From Bacillota bacterium (GTDB lineage: Bacteria > Bacillota > Clostridia > Christensenellales > Aristaeellaceae), in NCBI GenBank assembly GCA_023413135.1, contig JAEZQK010000038.1, forward strand, positions 5,069 to 69,068: DNA of 64,000 bases. The letters are read 5' to 3'. A model generated the notes under the pieces. The model searched no databases and was not told where the DNA came from. It saw nothing but the letters and a program-made list of their open reading frames with translations. Within the stretch, counting starts at the first letter, position 1. The number at the start of each line of letters is the position of its first letter. Both the position numbers and the translations under genes were made by a program. This document shows positions 18,585 to 28,060 of the stretch, one piece after another.

Positions 18585-19886
18585 ATGCGCAGACTGGTAC
18601 TTTGTCTATGTCTCCTATTCATTCCCTGCTTTTTTGCGCTGGCGGCGGAGCAGCCGTTTGCGATAGACACCGTTCATACCTATACCGGTATGGACCGTCC
18701 CTGGGGGCAGGGGTATACGCCGGCCACCTCCGGAAACACCATGACCATCGTCCTGCCGCTTTTGTCGGATGTGGCGCAAGGGGACATCACCGCCACCCTT
18801 GCACCCAAGAACTCAAAAAGCGCGCCATTTAAGCTGCAGGGGCTTGAAAAGCAATTTTCGCAAAAGGAATATACATTTAAACAGGACAAGGCAAGCGCGT
18901 ATCTTGTGACATTCAAACTGGAGCTGTACCCTTCCCGGCTAAACGGTGAATACCCGCTTGTCATCACCGTTTCCGGTCTCGACGGTCAAGGGAACAATAT
19001 TTCGCAGGCATTTGACCTGGAAGCCGTTGTGGCCGGCGGACGAGAGGATACCGAAGCGCCCCAGGCGGAGATCACCGCGTTTGAGGCGGGCGGCAAATAC
19101 CTGAATGCCGGGGAAACGGGCGAGCTTCGCCTGACGGTGCGCAACACCAGCGCCACCCGCACCATGAAGAACATGACGGTCAGGCTCCTGGATGCGTCGG
19201 GGGATGTGCTGCCCCTGAATGTGGATACGGTGCGCGTCGGGCAGCTTTCCGCCGGGGAAAGCGTTGAATGCGCCATTCCGGTACAGGTCGCCCAAAAGGC
19301 CGCCGCCCAGCTTCATCCCGTGGAGATTGCGGTCAACTATACCTACGCCGGCGGGAAGGCGGCAAATTCAACCGTCAAATATACCGTGGACATCCGGCAG
19401 CCCGTGCATCTTGCATATACTGAGGCGGTGCTTCCTGTGCGTGTAACGCAAGGGGATGTGCCTTCCTTCTCCATGACGCTGATGAATATGGGCAAGAGTA
19501 CGCTGAGCAACGTCTTGCTGACTTTTAACGTACCGGGACTGTCAAACGGCGGCAGCGTGCTGGCCGGGACCATTCTGCCTGGGGAAAGCAAGGCTGCGTC
19601 CACCAACTTCCGCGTGGACGGCGGCACGCTGGGCGAGGTGAGCGGAACGCTTACCATTTCCTATGAGGATGCCTACGGGGAAGCCCACGAAATAAAGCTG
19701 CCGCTGAATACCGTCATAGAGGAAAAAGTGGTGCAGGTTTATGGATCGCAGGAGAAAAAACAGGATGAAAAGCCATATCCTTTGTGGATCCCCTATACCG
19801 CCTTAGGAGTGCTGGCCTTCTTGCTGATTTTGCAGCGAATATTGTTGCTGCGGAAAATCCGCATACTGGAAGAGCGGCACTTGTAA
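18585..19886 (+). CDS. exported CARDB-like protein with C-terminal membrane anchor
   Basis: 433 residues. The ATG at 18585 has GGAGGG 8 bp upstream. A signal peptide (RRLVLCLCLLFIPCFFALAA) leads into three beta-rich segments. The second and third resemble CARDB/COG1361 Ig-like domains (LRLTVRNTSATRTMKNM; FSMTLMNMGKSTLSNVLL). One membrane helix near 405-425 is followed by a short basic tail. Such proteins often accompany MacB/FtsX exporters and may act as extracellular partners of the permeases. It ends 28 bp before the convergent MATE gene, with a small AATTGC/GCAATT hairpin between. Confidence 0.75.
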   Translation: MRRLVLCLCLLFIPCFFALAAEQPFAIDTVHTYTGMDRPWGQGYTPATSGNTMTIVLPLLSDVAQGDITATLAPKNSKSAPFKLQGLEKQFSQKEYTFKQDKASAYLVTFKLELYPSRLNGEYPLVITVSGLDGQGNNISQAFDLEAVVAGGREDTEAPQAEITAFEAGGKYLNAGETGELRLTVRNTSATRTMKNMTVRLLDASGDVLPLNVDTVRVGQLSAGESVECAIPVQVAQKAAAQLHPVEIAVNYTYAGGKAANSTVKYTVDIRQPVHLAYTEAVLPVRVTQGDVPSFSMTLMNMGKSTLSNVLLTFNVPGLSNGGSVLAGTILPGESKAASTNFRVDGGTLGEVSGTLTISYEDAYGEAHEIKLPLNTVIEEKVVQVYGSQEKKQDEKPYPLWIPYTALGVLAFLLILQRILLLRKIRILEERHL

Positions 19887-19913
19887 AATTGCCCTCGCAA
19901 TTGTCCAAGAGAT

Positions 19914-21284
19914 TTAGATTATCCGGGCCTCAGCCGTCCGCGGCTGTCTGCGGGCGCTTAACAGGTACCATACCATGGAAGAAAGGCCGCGCAGCAGCGA
20001 TGTAAGGCTGATAGCGCCCCATACGCCCAGAACGCCCCAGATGTTCACGAACACCCATGCCAGCAGCACCCTAAGCACATTGGTCGCCACGCTTACAATG
20101 GAAGGGGGAAGCGTTCGGCCGATCCCCTTGAAGGTCCCACCCGACACCGCCTCCAGGCATTGAGGGATCTGGCAGAAGGCCAGGATCCGCAGGTACACGA
20201 TCCCAAGCTGCTGTACACCGGGGTCAGGCAGGAAAAACCGAAACAAATCGCCGCCCAGGAACCACAAAAGCAGCGTTACCAGGATGCCCCATGTGCCCAT
20301 GGCCCAAAGGGAAAGCTTGAACCCGCGCCGTATCCGCGACCAGAGGCCCGCGCCGCAATTTTGGCCCATGAACGCCACCAGCGCGGAACCGTATCCGCCG
20401 CCGATGAGCCAGGTCATCGACTCGATTTGAGAGCCGATGCGCCCCACCGCCAGGGCGTCTTGCCCGAAGGGCGAGACCATGCTGGTAGAGATCATGGTCA
20501 TGATGGTGAAAAATGCGCTTTCCGCGCTGATGGGTGCGCTCCAGCGGAATATCTGCTTTAAAATCTGTGCGCCGGGCTTTGTAAAAAACCGAAAGCTCCC
20601 AAACGGGCGGGAAGTGGAGCGGCGTACCGCCAGCGCCATCAACAGGAACGACACGCCCTGGGCGATCACCGTGGCGACGGCGGCGCCGGCAACGCCCATG
20701 TCAAAACCAAATATGAACAGCGGGTCCAACGCCATGTTGATGATGAGGCCGGCGGCGTTTACGAAAAACGGCACCCTGGAATTGCCCGAACCGTTGAAAC
20801 ACCCCACCATGGCCGCGGTCATGAAGCTGAACGGGATGCCTATGGACACGATGGCCAAATAGCCTTCAGCCGAGGAAACCACCTCGGCTTCCTGTATGGC
20901 AAAAAAACCGATCAAGGGGCTTCGCAGGAAAAATAACGCCAGCCCGAACAACACGCCAAGCACGGCGGAGAGCATGAAGGCGTTTTCGCCATAGCCTCTG
21001 GCGGCCGCCGCGTCACCCCGGCCCAGGCTCTGGCTCACGCCGATCTCCGCGCCCATGCGCCCCATCATCAAAAGAGACATGCTCAGCCACAGGAACAGGC
21101 CGCATGTTCCCGAGGCTGCCACCGCCACCGTACCGCTTGGCAGCCTGCCCAGCCAGAACATATCGGTGAGGTTATAAGACATCTGGATCAATTGGGTGCC
21201 CATCACGGGCAGTGCAATAACGAAAAGCTTTTTCAGGATACCGTCAGTAGTCAGGTCATAGTTTGCGTTCCGTTTGTGCTGCAA
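19914..21284 (-). CDS. MATE-family multidrug efflux pump
   Basis: 456 residues from a TTG start at 21284. AAAGGACGA lies just upstream, and the next residues, NANYDLTTDGILKKL, are the usual MATE N-terminus; longer in-frame starts add non-homologous sequence. About twelve membrane segments are visible in two halves, with MFWLGRLP and QNCGAG as family landmarks. MATE pumps export cationic drugs in exchange for H+ or Na+. It is transcribed divergently from a MarR regulator, with a palindromic operator between them, so drug-responsive control is likely. Confidence 0.9.
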   Translation of the reverse strand: MQHKRNANYDLTTDGILKKLFVIALPVMGTQLIQMSYNLTDMFWLGRLPSGTVAVAASGTCGLFLWLSMSLLMMGRMGAEIGVSQSLGRGDAAAARGYGENAFMLSAVLGVLFGLALFFLRSPLIGFFAIQEAEVVSSAEGYLAIVSIGIPFSFMTAAMVGCFNGSGNSRVPFFVNAAGLIINMALDPLFIFGFDMGVAGAAVATVIAQGVSFLLMALAVRRSTSRPFGSFRFFTKPGAQILKQIFRWSAPISAESAFFTIMTMISTSMVSPFGQDALAVGRIGSQIESMTWLIGGGYGSALVAFMGQNCGAGLWSRIRRGFKLSLWAMGTWGILVTLLLWFLGGDLFRFFLPDPGVQQLGIVYLRILAFCQIPQCLEAVSGGTFKGIGRTLPPSIVSVATNVLRVLLAWVFVNIWGVLGVWGAISLTSLLRGLSSMVWYLLSARRQPRTAEARII

Positions 21285-21368
21285 ATCGATTCGTCCTTTG
21301 TCTCCGGGCCGCCTTTCCTGGCGGCCACGACTTTTTTTGATCCTCTTTCGCAGTGCGAAGCGGGTATA

Positions 21369-21397
21369 ATCATACCATTTAGGGCATGAGTATTCAA
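21369..21397 (-). promoter_or_regulatory. sigma-A promoter for the MATE gene
   Basis: On the minus strand TTGAAT (21392-21397) and TATGAT (21369-21374) are separated by exactly 17 bp. The leader to the TTG start is about 80 nt. Confidence 0.6.
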
Positions 21398-21417
21398 GAT
21401 GAGGAAACGCCTGGCCA

Positions 21418-21454
21418 TTGACAACTTGAGTTTTATATAGTACTGTCCTATATA
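21418..21454 (+). promoter_or_regulatory. MarR promoter with overlapping palindromic operator
   Basis: TTGACA (21418-21423) begins a promoter whose minus-10 region falls in a palindrome, TATATAG-N7-CTATATA (21434-21454). A MarR dimer bound here would block its own promoter and could affect the divergent MATE promoter 37 bp away. Confidence 0.6.
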
Positions 21455-21467
21455 GGTGATGGACGTG

Positions 21468-21902
21468 ATGAAAACATACGGTGGTTTCCTGATGTCTCAG
21501 ATTCGGCACCTGAACTCGCGCGTCGGGGAAAAGCTGCTCAAGAAGAGCGGTGTGGATGTCTTCAATGGCGCGCAGGGGCGGATACTCTACGTGCTATGGG
21601 AGCACGGAACGCTGACGATCTCGGGAATCGGCCGATTGACCTCGTTGGCCAAATCAACGCTTACCAGTATGCTCGACCGCATGGAAGCCGGCGGTTTGAT
21701 TGAACGCATACCAGACAAGAAGAACCGCCGGCATATATATATATCTGTAACCGAAAAGGCCAGAGCGTACCGCGAAAAGTACGATTGGATCTCCGATCAG
21801 ATGAGCGAGATTTTTTATAGAGGATTTACTGAAGCGCAGATTACAGACTTCGAAAATCAATTGAGAAAGATTATAGCGAATCTTGAAAGCGAGGATGCGT
21901 GA
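21468..21902 (+). CDS. MarR-family transcriptional regulator
   Basis: 144 residues from the ATG at 21468, chosen because AGGTGATGG lies just upstream; a GTG at 21456 would add four residues. The winged-helix core shows LTSLAKSTLTSMLDRMEAGGLIERIPDKKNRRH, the recognition helix and wing of MarR proteins, with amphipathic dimerisation helices on each side. It is likely a drug- or redox-sensing repressor of its own operon and of the divergent MATE pump. A flavin reductase-like gene follows 3 bp later and is surely co-transcribed. Confidence 0.88.
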   Translation: MKTYGGFLMSQIRHLNSRVGEKLLKKSGVDVFNGAQGRILYVLWEHGTLTISGIGRLTSLAKSTLTSMLDRMEAGGLIERIPDKKNRRHIYISVTEKARAYREKYDWISDQMSEIFYRGFTEAQITDFENQLRKIIANLESEDA

Positions 21903-21905
21903 GCG

Positions 21906-22490
21906 ATGGAAAAGGTATCAATTGGTCCGGCGAATTCGTTTTGTCCACAGGCGTTATTTCTGTATGGAACGTACAAAGATGACGGAACTCCCAATTTCGG
22001 CATGTTTACTTGGTTCAGCTATTGTTGGGATTCTCAGATGGGCGTCATGGCCAGCATCGGCGGCAGCAAGCTGACCATTGACCGGATACGCGCCAACAAA
22101 GTCTTCTCCGCGAATCTGGTGACGGAACCTTTGCTGCCACTGGCGGACTATTTGGGGAACAACGCAGGGTATACTACTCCTTGGAAGATGGATATCCCAA
22201 TAGAGATTGAGCGCGGCTTAGTATTGCCGGTGCCGGTGCTCAAGGACAGCCCCTGGGTATTCGAGCTGGAGGTTGACCGATCGATACCACTGGAAGGCAA
22301 CGAGGTATTTCTCTGCAAGATGCGAAATGTGCTCGTTGCACGGGAACTGACGGATGAAACAAAGAGCGCGGAAGAACGGCTGAAGGGCATCGCGCCCGTC
22401 ATATGGATAGGCAAAGGGCCGTACTTTTCGGTGAACCCTGTCGCATTGGGCGCAGCGGGCGATTGGAAGGATCTGTATAAGAAGGGGTAA
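21906..22490 (+). CDS. flavin reductase-like FMN-binding split-barrel protein
   Basis: 194 residues. The sequence (NSFCPQALFLYGTYKDDGTPNFGMFTWFSY and KVFSANLVTEPLLPLADYLG, both read as dispersed motifs) matches the flavin reductase/DIM6-NTAB type that binds FMN in a split barrel. It follows MarR by 3 bp, with the stop region providing GAGGATG as ribosome site. Such pairs often answer quinones or electrophiles. The exact substrate is unknown. Confidence 0.7.
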   Translation: MEKVSIGPANSFCPQALFLYGTYKDDGTPNFGMFTWFSYCWDSQMGVMASIGGSKLTIDRIRANKVFSANLVTEPLLPLADYLGNNAGYTTPWKMDIPIEIERGLVLPVPVLKDSPWVFELEVDRSIPLEGNEVFLCKMRNVLVARELTDETKSAEERLKGIAPVIWIGKGPYFSVNPVALGAAGDWKDLYKKG

Positions 22491-22595
22491 GCACAAATAT
22501 CGTCCTCTTGAATGGGATATGAACGATGTGCTCCAGAGAAGTGCGTATAATAAATCTACAAATAAACGAAATCTATATTAGGATGTGTTCGCGTT

Positions 22596-23021
22596 ATGGA
22601 TGATGAACTGAAAATCAAAATGTACTCATTTACGGTGGATAGCAAAGATCCGCATGAATTAGCAAAATTCTATGCAGCGTTGCTCAAGTGGGACATAGTG
22701 TTTATCGATGAAGAATGGGCGTGCGTATATGCTCCGGGAACGAACCAGGGAACATATCCTTCTATATTGTTTCAACGAAATCCTGAGTATAAACCACCCG
22801 TGTGGCCGGAAGAGCCTGAAACTAAACAGCAAATGGCGTATATAGACTTTGCAGTTATTGATTTAGGAAAAGCAGTTCAATATGCAGTCCATTGTGGAGC
22901 AACAATCGCAGATGAACAATTTGCTGATAATTGGAGAGTTATGCTTGACCCCGCCGGACACCCATTTTGCTTATGTCAAATGAAATCAATAATTGAGAGT
23001 GCCCATTTTGCCTTGTTATAG
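22596..23021 (+). CDS. VOC-family (glyoxalase/bleomycin-resistance-like) protein
   Basis: 141 residues. The pattern MYSFTVDSKDPHELAKFYAA at the N-terminus and VMLDPAGHPFCLC at the C-terminus is characteristic of the two beta-alpha-beta-beta-beta units of the VOC fold. Similar small proteins bind antibiotics or act as lyases. Codon use is more AT-rich than in the neighbouring exporter genes. It is 105 bp beyond the flavin reductase gene and may be a separate unit. Confidence 0.75.
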   Translation: MDDELKIKMYSFTVDSKDPHELAKFYAALLKWDIVFIDEEWACVYAPGTNQGTYPSILFQRNPEYKPPVWPEEPETKQQMAYIDFAVIDLGKAVQYAVHCGATIADEQFADNWRVMLDPAGHPFCLCQMKSIIESAHFALL

Positions 23022-23097
23022 AAAGTAACAGCCAAGAAATCGAGGGTAAAATGAACGCCGCAAGCGGTGCCCTTGACAAGCCCGCCTCTATTCGCTA

Positions 23098-23538
23098 CTA
23101 TACGGCCAAAGCAAAACCAGCAGTTCCAAAGTATATAAGATTCACATAATATCCATCTTCATTTAGGTTTCCCATGTATAGCATCCTTTTTGCTGTCGAT
23201 GGTAAACCCACTGGCCATACAGGATTTGATATAGTTGTTGAAGCCTTTTTCGAAAATGTCCTCTATTGTTGCCATAAAAGACGAATCAGTATTAATGAAA
23301 AAACTACCAAGTGAGTATTCCGAACCCGTATCTTATAGAGGCTTCGGCAACAAACTACCGATTCTCATATCAAACCAACGGGGTTGCTCATCGGCATCCC
23401 TGGACTTAATTTCAGCCTCAATTCTCCCCTGCAATGCCTGTAATTCGTCTAAGCTCACTGATGTTAGATCAACATTTTCAGCGAACGCCGATGTTACAAA
23501 TAGAAGCATAGATAAGATCAGAATGAGAAACTTTTCAT
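23098..23538 (-). pseudogene. broken gene for a small secreted protein
   Basis: A ribosome site GGGGAGG and an ATG at 23538 are followed by ATGAAAAG; one more A would give MKKFLILILSMLLFVTSAFA, a clear signal peptide. The mature part (DLTSVSLDELQALQGRIEAE) runs in that shifted frame to a stop near 23333. Coding-like sequence then continues in other frames (for example GSEYSLGSFFINTDSSFMAT, then EDGYYVNLIYFG) until TAG at 23098. At least three frameshifts are needed, so this is a decaying gene. The DLTSVSLDEL motif is common in secreted clostridial proteins. Confidence 0.6.
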
Positions 23539-23586
23539 GAGTACAAATACCTCCCCATTTTCTGTGCTTTGATCGACCATTGCAAC

Positions 23587-25899
23587 TCAGTATATGTCCC
23601 ATGAGGAATAATCGACATTACTGATTATTACAGATGTCCCGTCCGCATACTTGACCTTGTGGATACCGCAATAAACCGTACTGATCTTACTATAGTCCGG
23701 GATTGTAATATAGTCTGAATACACTGTTTTTCCTCCACCCACCTTCTTCGTTGTCGTCCAGTAATAAATTTGGTCGGATCCATAGATTCTCTTTCCCCAG
23801 GTATCTTCAGCATACAGATAGAGTTCAAAGGCTTCCACATTCTTTCCCGTTTCCATGTTTGTTACCTGGAAGTGGATGCTGATCCGATCCTTGCTGCGAT
23901 ACGTCCACTCAGCATATGCTTCATTTTTAATAAACAAAGATGATGTACCGTCTTTGGGCCGAACAGTTAAGGATATCGTTACACTCTTATTCGTGCCGTC
24001 TTTGGTTGTTGCCGTAATTTTACACTTTCCTGCCTTCTTCGCCGTCAAAATGCCGCCATCGGAGACAGTAGCAATGCTCGTGTCCGAAGACGTCCAGGCA
24101 ATTCTGTTGTTCGTGGAATTTGACGGCTCAATGATCACGATATAGTTCAACATATTTTCCTTACCTACGCTTGTGACAATAGTACTTATCATCGTCGAAA
24201 TTTTTGTCACCGGCTGGATAACAGTCAACGAATATTCATACGACAAGCCACCTCCATCAGCCGCCAAGCACACAATCGTGCAGCTACCTGGAGCAACTGC
24301 AGTAACAATGCCTGAAGCGTTTACAGTGGCAATCTCATCATTTGTCGAAGACCAAGTCAGCTTTTTATTCCCTGCATGCTTTGGGCCGACCACTGGTGAA
24401 AGTGTGGTTTTCTTACCACAAAATAGTGTACGCTCCCTGTCTTCGTCGCTAATTTCTTCCACTGCATTTGCGACCTTAACTTTGCATGTCGCCTTCTTAG
24501 GCTGCATCGTTCCTTCTTCTGTGGAAGTAGCCGTGATTGTAGCTGTGCCTGTTGCAATAGCCTGTACGTATCCGGACTCATCTACAGTGGCCACCTTGGG
24601 ATTACTGGACGTCCACTTCAGGCCCTGATAACGCGCATTTGCAGGCACTATGTGTGCCAGCAAGCCGATGCCATCCAATCCCGCATTCTTCGCATTCAAA
24701 AGCAGCATGACTGTCATGTCTTCTATGGTGATTTTCTCAACAGGCACCACAACATGAACAAACAACAACGAATATACCGACTCATCAGTTACAGAACTGC
24801 AAGTAACGATGGCATCACCCCAAGAAACACCAGTTATCGTACCATTCTTACTGACTTTTGCGATTGATTCATCAGAAGACGTCCATATATAGGTCATCTT
24901 TTTCGGTGCTTCATCATTCATACCAACGATGGATGGTGCTACTTGTATATTCTCTTTTGTAAAAAGCTGTATCTCACTCAGACCAAGATCGATGGAAAAA
25001 CTTGCTGCCGCACCATAATTGACTACCTGTGGCGTAATCGTAGGTGTCGGTGCGGGGGTTGGTGTTGGTGTGGGTGTCGGCGTTGGTGTGGGCGTCGGTG
25101 TCGGTGTCGGTGTAGGTGTTGGCGTCGGTGTGGGTGTTGGCACCGGCGTGGGTATACTTGTAGGTCTTGGAGTTGGTGACGATGTAGGTGTCGGCACAGG
25201 AGTAGGTGCATGATACTGTGCCTTTTTATAGTCTGGCATGTCGTATTTCCGTCCATCCCATTTATCATACAAGTCCACAGCTTCGGCAATGTTAATCGCA
25301 ATATTCAGGTTCTGTCCATCCTCATAAGACCCACTGGTGATACCGATGACTTCGCCCTTATCGTTGAACAGCGCACCCCCGCTACTACCATGAGAAATTG
25401 CTGCCGTAAACTGTATCTGCTGCAGATCATCTTGAGTATAAACCGCACTGATATTACCCATAGAAACCGTGTTTTTGAGACCGATCGGGCTTCCGATGGC
25501 AACAACAGTTTCACCACGCTTAAGCGGGTCTTCACAGTATGCCAGCGGTTGCATAACCGTAGGCGACATGAATTGAAGAATAGCAATGTCTTTTTCCTCA
25601 CTGGCAATCAGTATCTTAGTCACAAAATACTGATATCCATCATCGCTGTCTGCAATAATCGTGTCAGCATTTTCGATCACATGATAATTCGTCACAAGAG
25701 TCATGTTGTCAAACATCAAAAACCCACTGCCTGTCGCGATGAGCTCGCCGGCTGCATCGTAAACCTCCAGCATCAATACAGATTGCGCTTTCGCCTCAAT
25801 CACATCAGGTTCAGATGAAAACAAGTTCTCTGCCAGCGCAACACAAGAAATGGCTAGTAACATAAGCAGAATGACTGCGGCCGCTACTCTTCTTTTCAT
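23587..25899 (-). CDS. secreted trypsin-like (HtrA-type) serine protease with four BIG2 domains
   Basis: 770 residues. The ATG at 25899 has GGAGG 11 bp upstream. Signal peptide (1-23); trypsin-like domain (about 30-235) with catalytic His73 (NYHVI), Asp104 (EKDIAIL) and Ser173 (HGSSGGAL). Then comes a Pro-Thr linker of about 60 residues, and four BIG2 Ig-like domains, each marked by a W(T/S)SS(D/N)..IA.V motif. The C-terminal 90 residues form another beta domain. HtrA proteases normally carry PDZ domains; here Ig-like adhesive domains replace them, which suggests a wall-tethered surface protease. Confidence 0.85.
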   Translation of the reverse strand: MKRRVAAAVILLMLLAISCVALAENLFSSEPDVIEAKAQSVLMLEVYDAAGELIATGSGFLMFDNMTLVTNYHVIENADTIIADSDDGYQYFVTKILIASEEKDIAILQFMSPTVMQPLAYCEDPLKRGETVVAIGSPIGLKNTVSMGNISAVYTQDDLQQIQFTAAISHGSSGGALFNDKGEVIGITSGSYEDGQNLNIAINIAEAVDLYDKWDGRKYDMPDYKKAQYHAPTPVPTPTSSPTPRPTSIPTPVPTPTPTPTPTPTPTPTPTPTPTPTPTPTPAPTPTITPQVVNYGAAASFSIDLGLSEIQLFTKENIQVAPSIVGMNDEAPKKMTYIWTSSDESIAKVSKNGTITGVSWGDAIVTCSSVTDESVYSLLFVHVVVPVEKITIEDMTVMLLLNAKNAGLDGIGLLAHIVPANARYQGLKWTSSNPKVATVDESGYVQAIATGTATITATSTEEGTMQPKKATCKVKVANAVEEISDEDRERTLFCGKKTTLSPVVGPKHAGNKKLTWSSTNDEIATVNASGIVTAVAPGSCTIVCLAADGGGLSYEYSLTVIQPVTKISTMISTIVTSVGKENMLNYIVIIEPSNSTNNRIAWTSSDTSIATVSDGGILTAKKAGKCKITATTKDGTNKSVTISLTVRPKDGTSSLFIKNEAYAEWTYRSKDRISIHFQVTNMETGKNVEAFELYLYAEDTWGKRIYGSDQIYYWTTTKKVGGGKTVYSDYITIPDYSKISTVYCGIHKVKYADGTSVIISNVDYSSWDIY
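25033..25150. repeat. Pro-Thr coding microsatellite
   Basis: A run of 6-bp units of the GGTGTN/GGCGTN type encodes the (PT)n linker of the protease gene on the minus strand. It is a likely site of length change by slippage. Confidence 0.8.
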
Positions 25900-26074
25900 A
25901 GTTGATTGATCCTCCAACCTATCCATGGCGCCAGTTTTTTCCACTTCAATCTTTTATTCTACGACCCAACATTCAATAAATCAGAGTGCCTCCCCTAAAG
26001 GGATGGGGCTTATATCAACTTGTTTTAGGTTTTCGATAATCATATTATTTAGATATTCGTTTCTTGTTAGGTGC

Positions 26075-26329
26075 TCAAGAATTTGAGGAAACGAAGCTTT
26101 TCCTCCAATATATCCGCAATTTTTCCATTTCTGAAAATAAGGGTAAAAGTAACAAGAGCAGCCATATGACAAAAATCAGGTTTTCGACATTAAATTTCTC
26201 AAATTGCGTAATACTTGACCGATGATGGAAAACGTATAGGCTGCTACCAATTAATAACAAAAGAAACCACGCGTTTTTCTTCACGAACGAAAAAATCCAA
26301 TAACCAAAAGCTTTTGGTTTCCTCATCAT
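26075..26329 (-). CDS. small two-helix membrane protein, unknown
   Basis: 84 residues from the ATG at 26329, with GAGGTGA upstream. Two membrane helices are visible (about 12-34 and 50-66), with a short loop between. I do not recognise the family. Near the C-terminus another frame (25981-26172) continues with soluble-looking sequence, so the gene may be frameshifted around 26120. It lies alone between the protease and the MFS pump. Confidence 0.4.
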   Translation of the reverse strand: MMRKPKAFGYWIFSFVKKNAWFLLLLIGSSLYVFHHRSSITQFEKFNVENLIFVIWLLLLLLPLFSEMEKLRIYWRKSFVSSNS

Positions 26330-26534
26330 CGTCACCTCAACTAGGGAAGGCCTCGAAGTACTCTAAATATTGATTCTACATCCTATTATGTTATGCCTTT
26401 AAAACACAGGGAGATAGACGAACATTTTTCACTATTTTTAATGAAAATCTGCTAACCCTCTACTTCTTGTGAGTAGGTTTCAATATATCATGTATATTCC
26501 GGCCTTAACACTACGACCTATCAGTTCACATAGC

Positions 26535-27845
26535 TTATCGCGCCTGACGGGTGTTTCCACCGCGGAAAAACAGGACCGCCGCAAGCATCCCCAGGGACAG
26601 CAGGCCGATGTTCAACACAAAGGGCAGTGCCCTGTCCATGTCGCTCAAAAGGCCGCCGATGTACCCGAAGGGGACGCTGACCAGCATCACCGTGGTTTGC
26701 AGGAGCGCCATGATCCGTGAGCGGTCCTCCGGATTGACGTGGATGGCCACCAGGGATTCGCGAAGCGTAGCCAGGGTGGCGGAACCAAGGGACTCGAAGG
26801 CCAGGGACGCGCACAGGAGGACATAGCCGAGCGGTCCGGTTCCAGGCACGCAAATTAGAAGCAGGGCGCCGGCAATCGCACTCAAAAAACCGCCGTACAG
26901 GGGCCATTTGAGGTTGGACTGCTTGATACGTGACAGCACCGTAAAGAAAAGCAGGATGGACATAACGCTCTTAACCATGGGGAAGATGGGTAGCATGGGA
27001 TCGGGAATACCGATGCGCCGGGAGGCTATAATCTGCCAGAAGGTCATGCCAATCATGCCGGCAATCTCCACCAGAACGCTTATAATGATGGCAAAGATAG
27101 TACCTGGGGAAGTTATGATCCGGCTCACAGCGCCTTTATAACTGCCCAGCATTTGGGGTAAGGTTTTACCTTTGACTGCCTCACGGCGGATGCGCCCGAT
27201 GGCCGTCTCGGTGGAAAACCTGTAGAGCAGGATAAGCTTCAGTGTCATCACCACAAAGGCGTTGATATAAAGCACCCGTATGGCGGGGATCAGCGTCAGC
27301 TTCGCCACCAGTATGGACGAGATGGGGGCAAAGAGTGCAGACAGGTTCCCGGCAATGATGACCCAGGAATAGATATGGGTGATCTTGTCCCTGGGGGCAT
27401 CCTCCACCAAAAGGCAGTCCCAGGACACGGTGGTGATCTTCATCATGCCGTTGAAAAGCGCCGCCACGGCAAAGAACCAGAAACCTTGGCTGGAAGCCCA
27501 GATAAGGCAAGGCACACTCCAGGCCAGGAAGTCAAAGAGCATGGTACTGAACCTGCGTCCGAATCTGTCGACGATAGCGCCGGAAAGGAAGGCAAAGACC
27601 GTCTGTGAGAACATATAGATGGACGCCACCAGCCCCACCTGCACATCGCTCATGCCAAAAGAAAGCATGAACACCGACGCGTAGGGAAGGCAAAGGTTCA
27701 TAGACAAGCCCCACATGGGCTCGGTGAAAACGCAGGCCCGGGTGTTGCCGCGCAGTTCGGACAGGGTGCGCACAAGCGGATGTTTGAGCAAAAACCAATT
27801 CAAGGGATCACTCTCGTTTCCGGCGGGATCGGGGCCCCAAGCCAA
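26535..27845 (-). CDS. MFS-type transporter
   Basis: 436 residues with about twelve membrane segments. The first loop carries the MFS signature GAIVDRFGRR between helices 2 and 3, and DRSRIMALLQ lies in the second half. Efflux of small molecules is the most likely role, but the substrate is unknown. The start is uncertain: the first in-frame candidate is TTG at 27845, with no strong ribosome site. It is monocistronic as far as can be seen. Confidence 0.8.
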   Translation of the reverse strand: MAWGPDPAGNESDPLNWFLLKHPLVRTLSELRGNTRACVFTEPMWGLSMNLCLPYASVFMLSFGMSDVQVGLVASIYMFSQTVFAFLSGAIVDRFGRRFSTMLFDFLAWSVPCLIWASSQGFWFFAVAALFNGMMKITTVSWDCLLVEDAPRDKITHIYSWVIIAGNLSALFAPISSILVAKLTLIPAIRVLYINAFVVMTLKLILLYRFSTETAIGRIRREAVKGKTLPQMLGSYKGAVSRIITSPGTIFAIIISVLVEIAGMIGMTFWQIIASRRIGIPDPMLPIFPMVKSVMSILLFFTVLSRIKQSNLKWPLYGGFLSAIAGALLLICVPGTGPLGYVLLCASLAFESLGSATLATLRESLVAIHVNPEDRSRIMALLQTTVMLVSVPFGYIGGLLSDMDRALPFVLNIGLLSLGMLAAVLFFRGGNTRQAR

Positions 27846-28060
27846 CCCATGGAAAAACCAAGCCTTTCGGCCTGGTCATCATACATATGGGAAAGTTTGT
27901 ATAAGCGTATTTATTATAACAATGGAGTGAAGCTTAGTCAAGGGCCCGGGAATCTGATCTGCATAGAGTCCTTTCGAAATGGTGGTCGCAACACACAGAT
28001 ATATGGAAACATTTTGCACTTCAGTTTCGTTTTATCTATGATTTGAGAGGTGCAGTAAAA

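Noticed and set aside
25033..25150. Possible CRISPR-like repeat array
   Set aside because: The units are contiguous 6-bp repeats with no spacers and are explained by a coding Pro-Thr linker.
25019..25213. Plus-strand frame made of Val-Gly repeats
   Set aside because: It is the complement of the Pro-Thr linker microsatellite in the protease gene.
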